7,465 nucleotides of DNA, from contig CALGKL010000169.1 of NCBI GenBank assembly GCA_937930495.1, positions 1-7,465 of the forward strand, given 5' to 3'. How positions within the stretch are numbered: the stretch's first letter is position 1; each line of letters starts with the position of its first letter. The stretch is from an uncultured Gloeocapsa sp. Its GTDB lineage: Bacteria > Cyanobacteriota > Cyanobacteriia > Cyanobacteriales > Gloeocapsaceae. The position numbers and the translations under genes are program-made. Below are positions 7,214-7,465 of this stretch, piece after piece. The notes beneath the pieces were generated by a model. It saw nothing but the letters and a program-made list of their open reading frames with translations, did not search any database and was not told where the DNA came from.

Positions 7214-7465
7214 TTGGTAAAAATACTCGTCGCCAGTCATACTTATATAGTCAAACTCAATTGCACTAAACTGCGATTATTGGCTAATTTAGCACCTGAG
7301 CATCAGGTTAGGGTTATCGTACCTAAATTTTGGCGTCCTGGTGGTGTCCAAAGTCAAAGAATCATCTCTACTCCTTGGGCAGATGGTAATTTTCGCTTAA
7401 TTCCTGTTCATAATTTTAGTGAAAATAACCAGGGTTTATTAACTTTTTTCCCTAGTATTATTAAG
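7214..7465 (+). CDS. Glycosyltransferase, GT4/GT-B type, N-terminal fragment
   Basis: An open frame of 84 codons runs to the window edge after an in-frame stop at 7172-7174. The only standard start codon upstream of the conserved beginning is TTG at 7214, giving MVKILVASHTYIV; an AGGT about ten bases upstream could serve as ribosome site. The peptide shows the first beta strand of a Rossmann domain (KILVAS), then LRLLANLAPEHQVRVIVPKF, WRPGGVQSQ and an NFSENNQGLLTFF segment. From memory this matches the N-terminal (acceptor-side) domain of cyanobacterial GT4-family glycosyltransferases, some annotated in exopolysaccharide (hormogonium polysaccharide, hps) clusters. The donor-binding E-x7-E region lies outside the window, so donor, acceptor and gene name cannot be fixed. 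It follows acnB by 103 bases with the 7121-7173 hairpin between, so it is probably a separate unit. Confidence 0.75.
   Translation, partial: MVKILVASHTYIVKLNCTKLRLLANLAPEHQVRVIVPKFWRPGGVQSQRIISTPWADGNFRLIPVHNFSENNQGLLTFFPSIIK

Noticed and set aside
1..7465. tRNA, rRNA, CRISPR array, insertion sequence or attachment site
   Set aside because: No cloverleaf-like sequence, regularly spaced repeats, transposase peptide or flanking inverted/direct repeats were seen.

Overview
The window looks like the chromosome of a cyanobacterium. The palindrome GCGATCGC (HIP1) occurs three times in 7.5 kb. The gene set fits as well: a DUF2358 protein (a family of cyanobacteria and plastids), a cyanobacterial-type HAE1 RND transporter and an AcnB-type aconitase. 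Base composition is moderate and the non-coding DNA is A+T-rich. I cannot name the genus.

Layout. At the left edge, on the minus strand, is the first ~30 codons of an alpha/beta-hydrolase (carboxylesterase/phospholipase-like) gene that runs out of the window. A non-coding stretch (92-337) follows, holding a near-perfect 20-bp palindrome and a smaller inverted repeat. Bases 338 to about 677 hold what I read as a decayed gene for a cyanobacterial nucleotidyltransferase-like protein (DUF6036/AbiEii-like). It is broken by frameshifts and stops and has lost its middle. Three complete plus-strand genes then run head to tail: a 127-aa DUF2358 protein (741-1124), a 1079-aa RND efflux transporter (1217-4456) and acnB (4516-7110). 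After acnB comes a 14-bp hairpin that pairs fully only in the plus-strand RNA. A GT-B-type glycosyltransferase gene then begins at a TTG codon (7214) and runs off the right edge.

How the genes relate. Gaps of 92 and 59 bases, same orientation and no visible terminator between them make co-transcription of DUF2358, RND and acnB possible, but nothing shows a shared function. The RND pump has no membrane-fusion (adaptor) gene next to it in the window, so its partner must be encoded elsewhere. AcnB is a housekeeping enzyme making isocitrate, the route to 2-oxoglutarate for nitrogen assimilation.

I did not find a convincing undescribed system. The most informative points not obvious from long reading frames are the nucleotidyltransferase remnant, the two truncated edge genes, the strand-specific hairpin after acnB and an insertion in the RND protein between TM9 and TM10.
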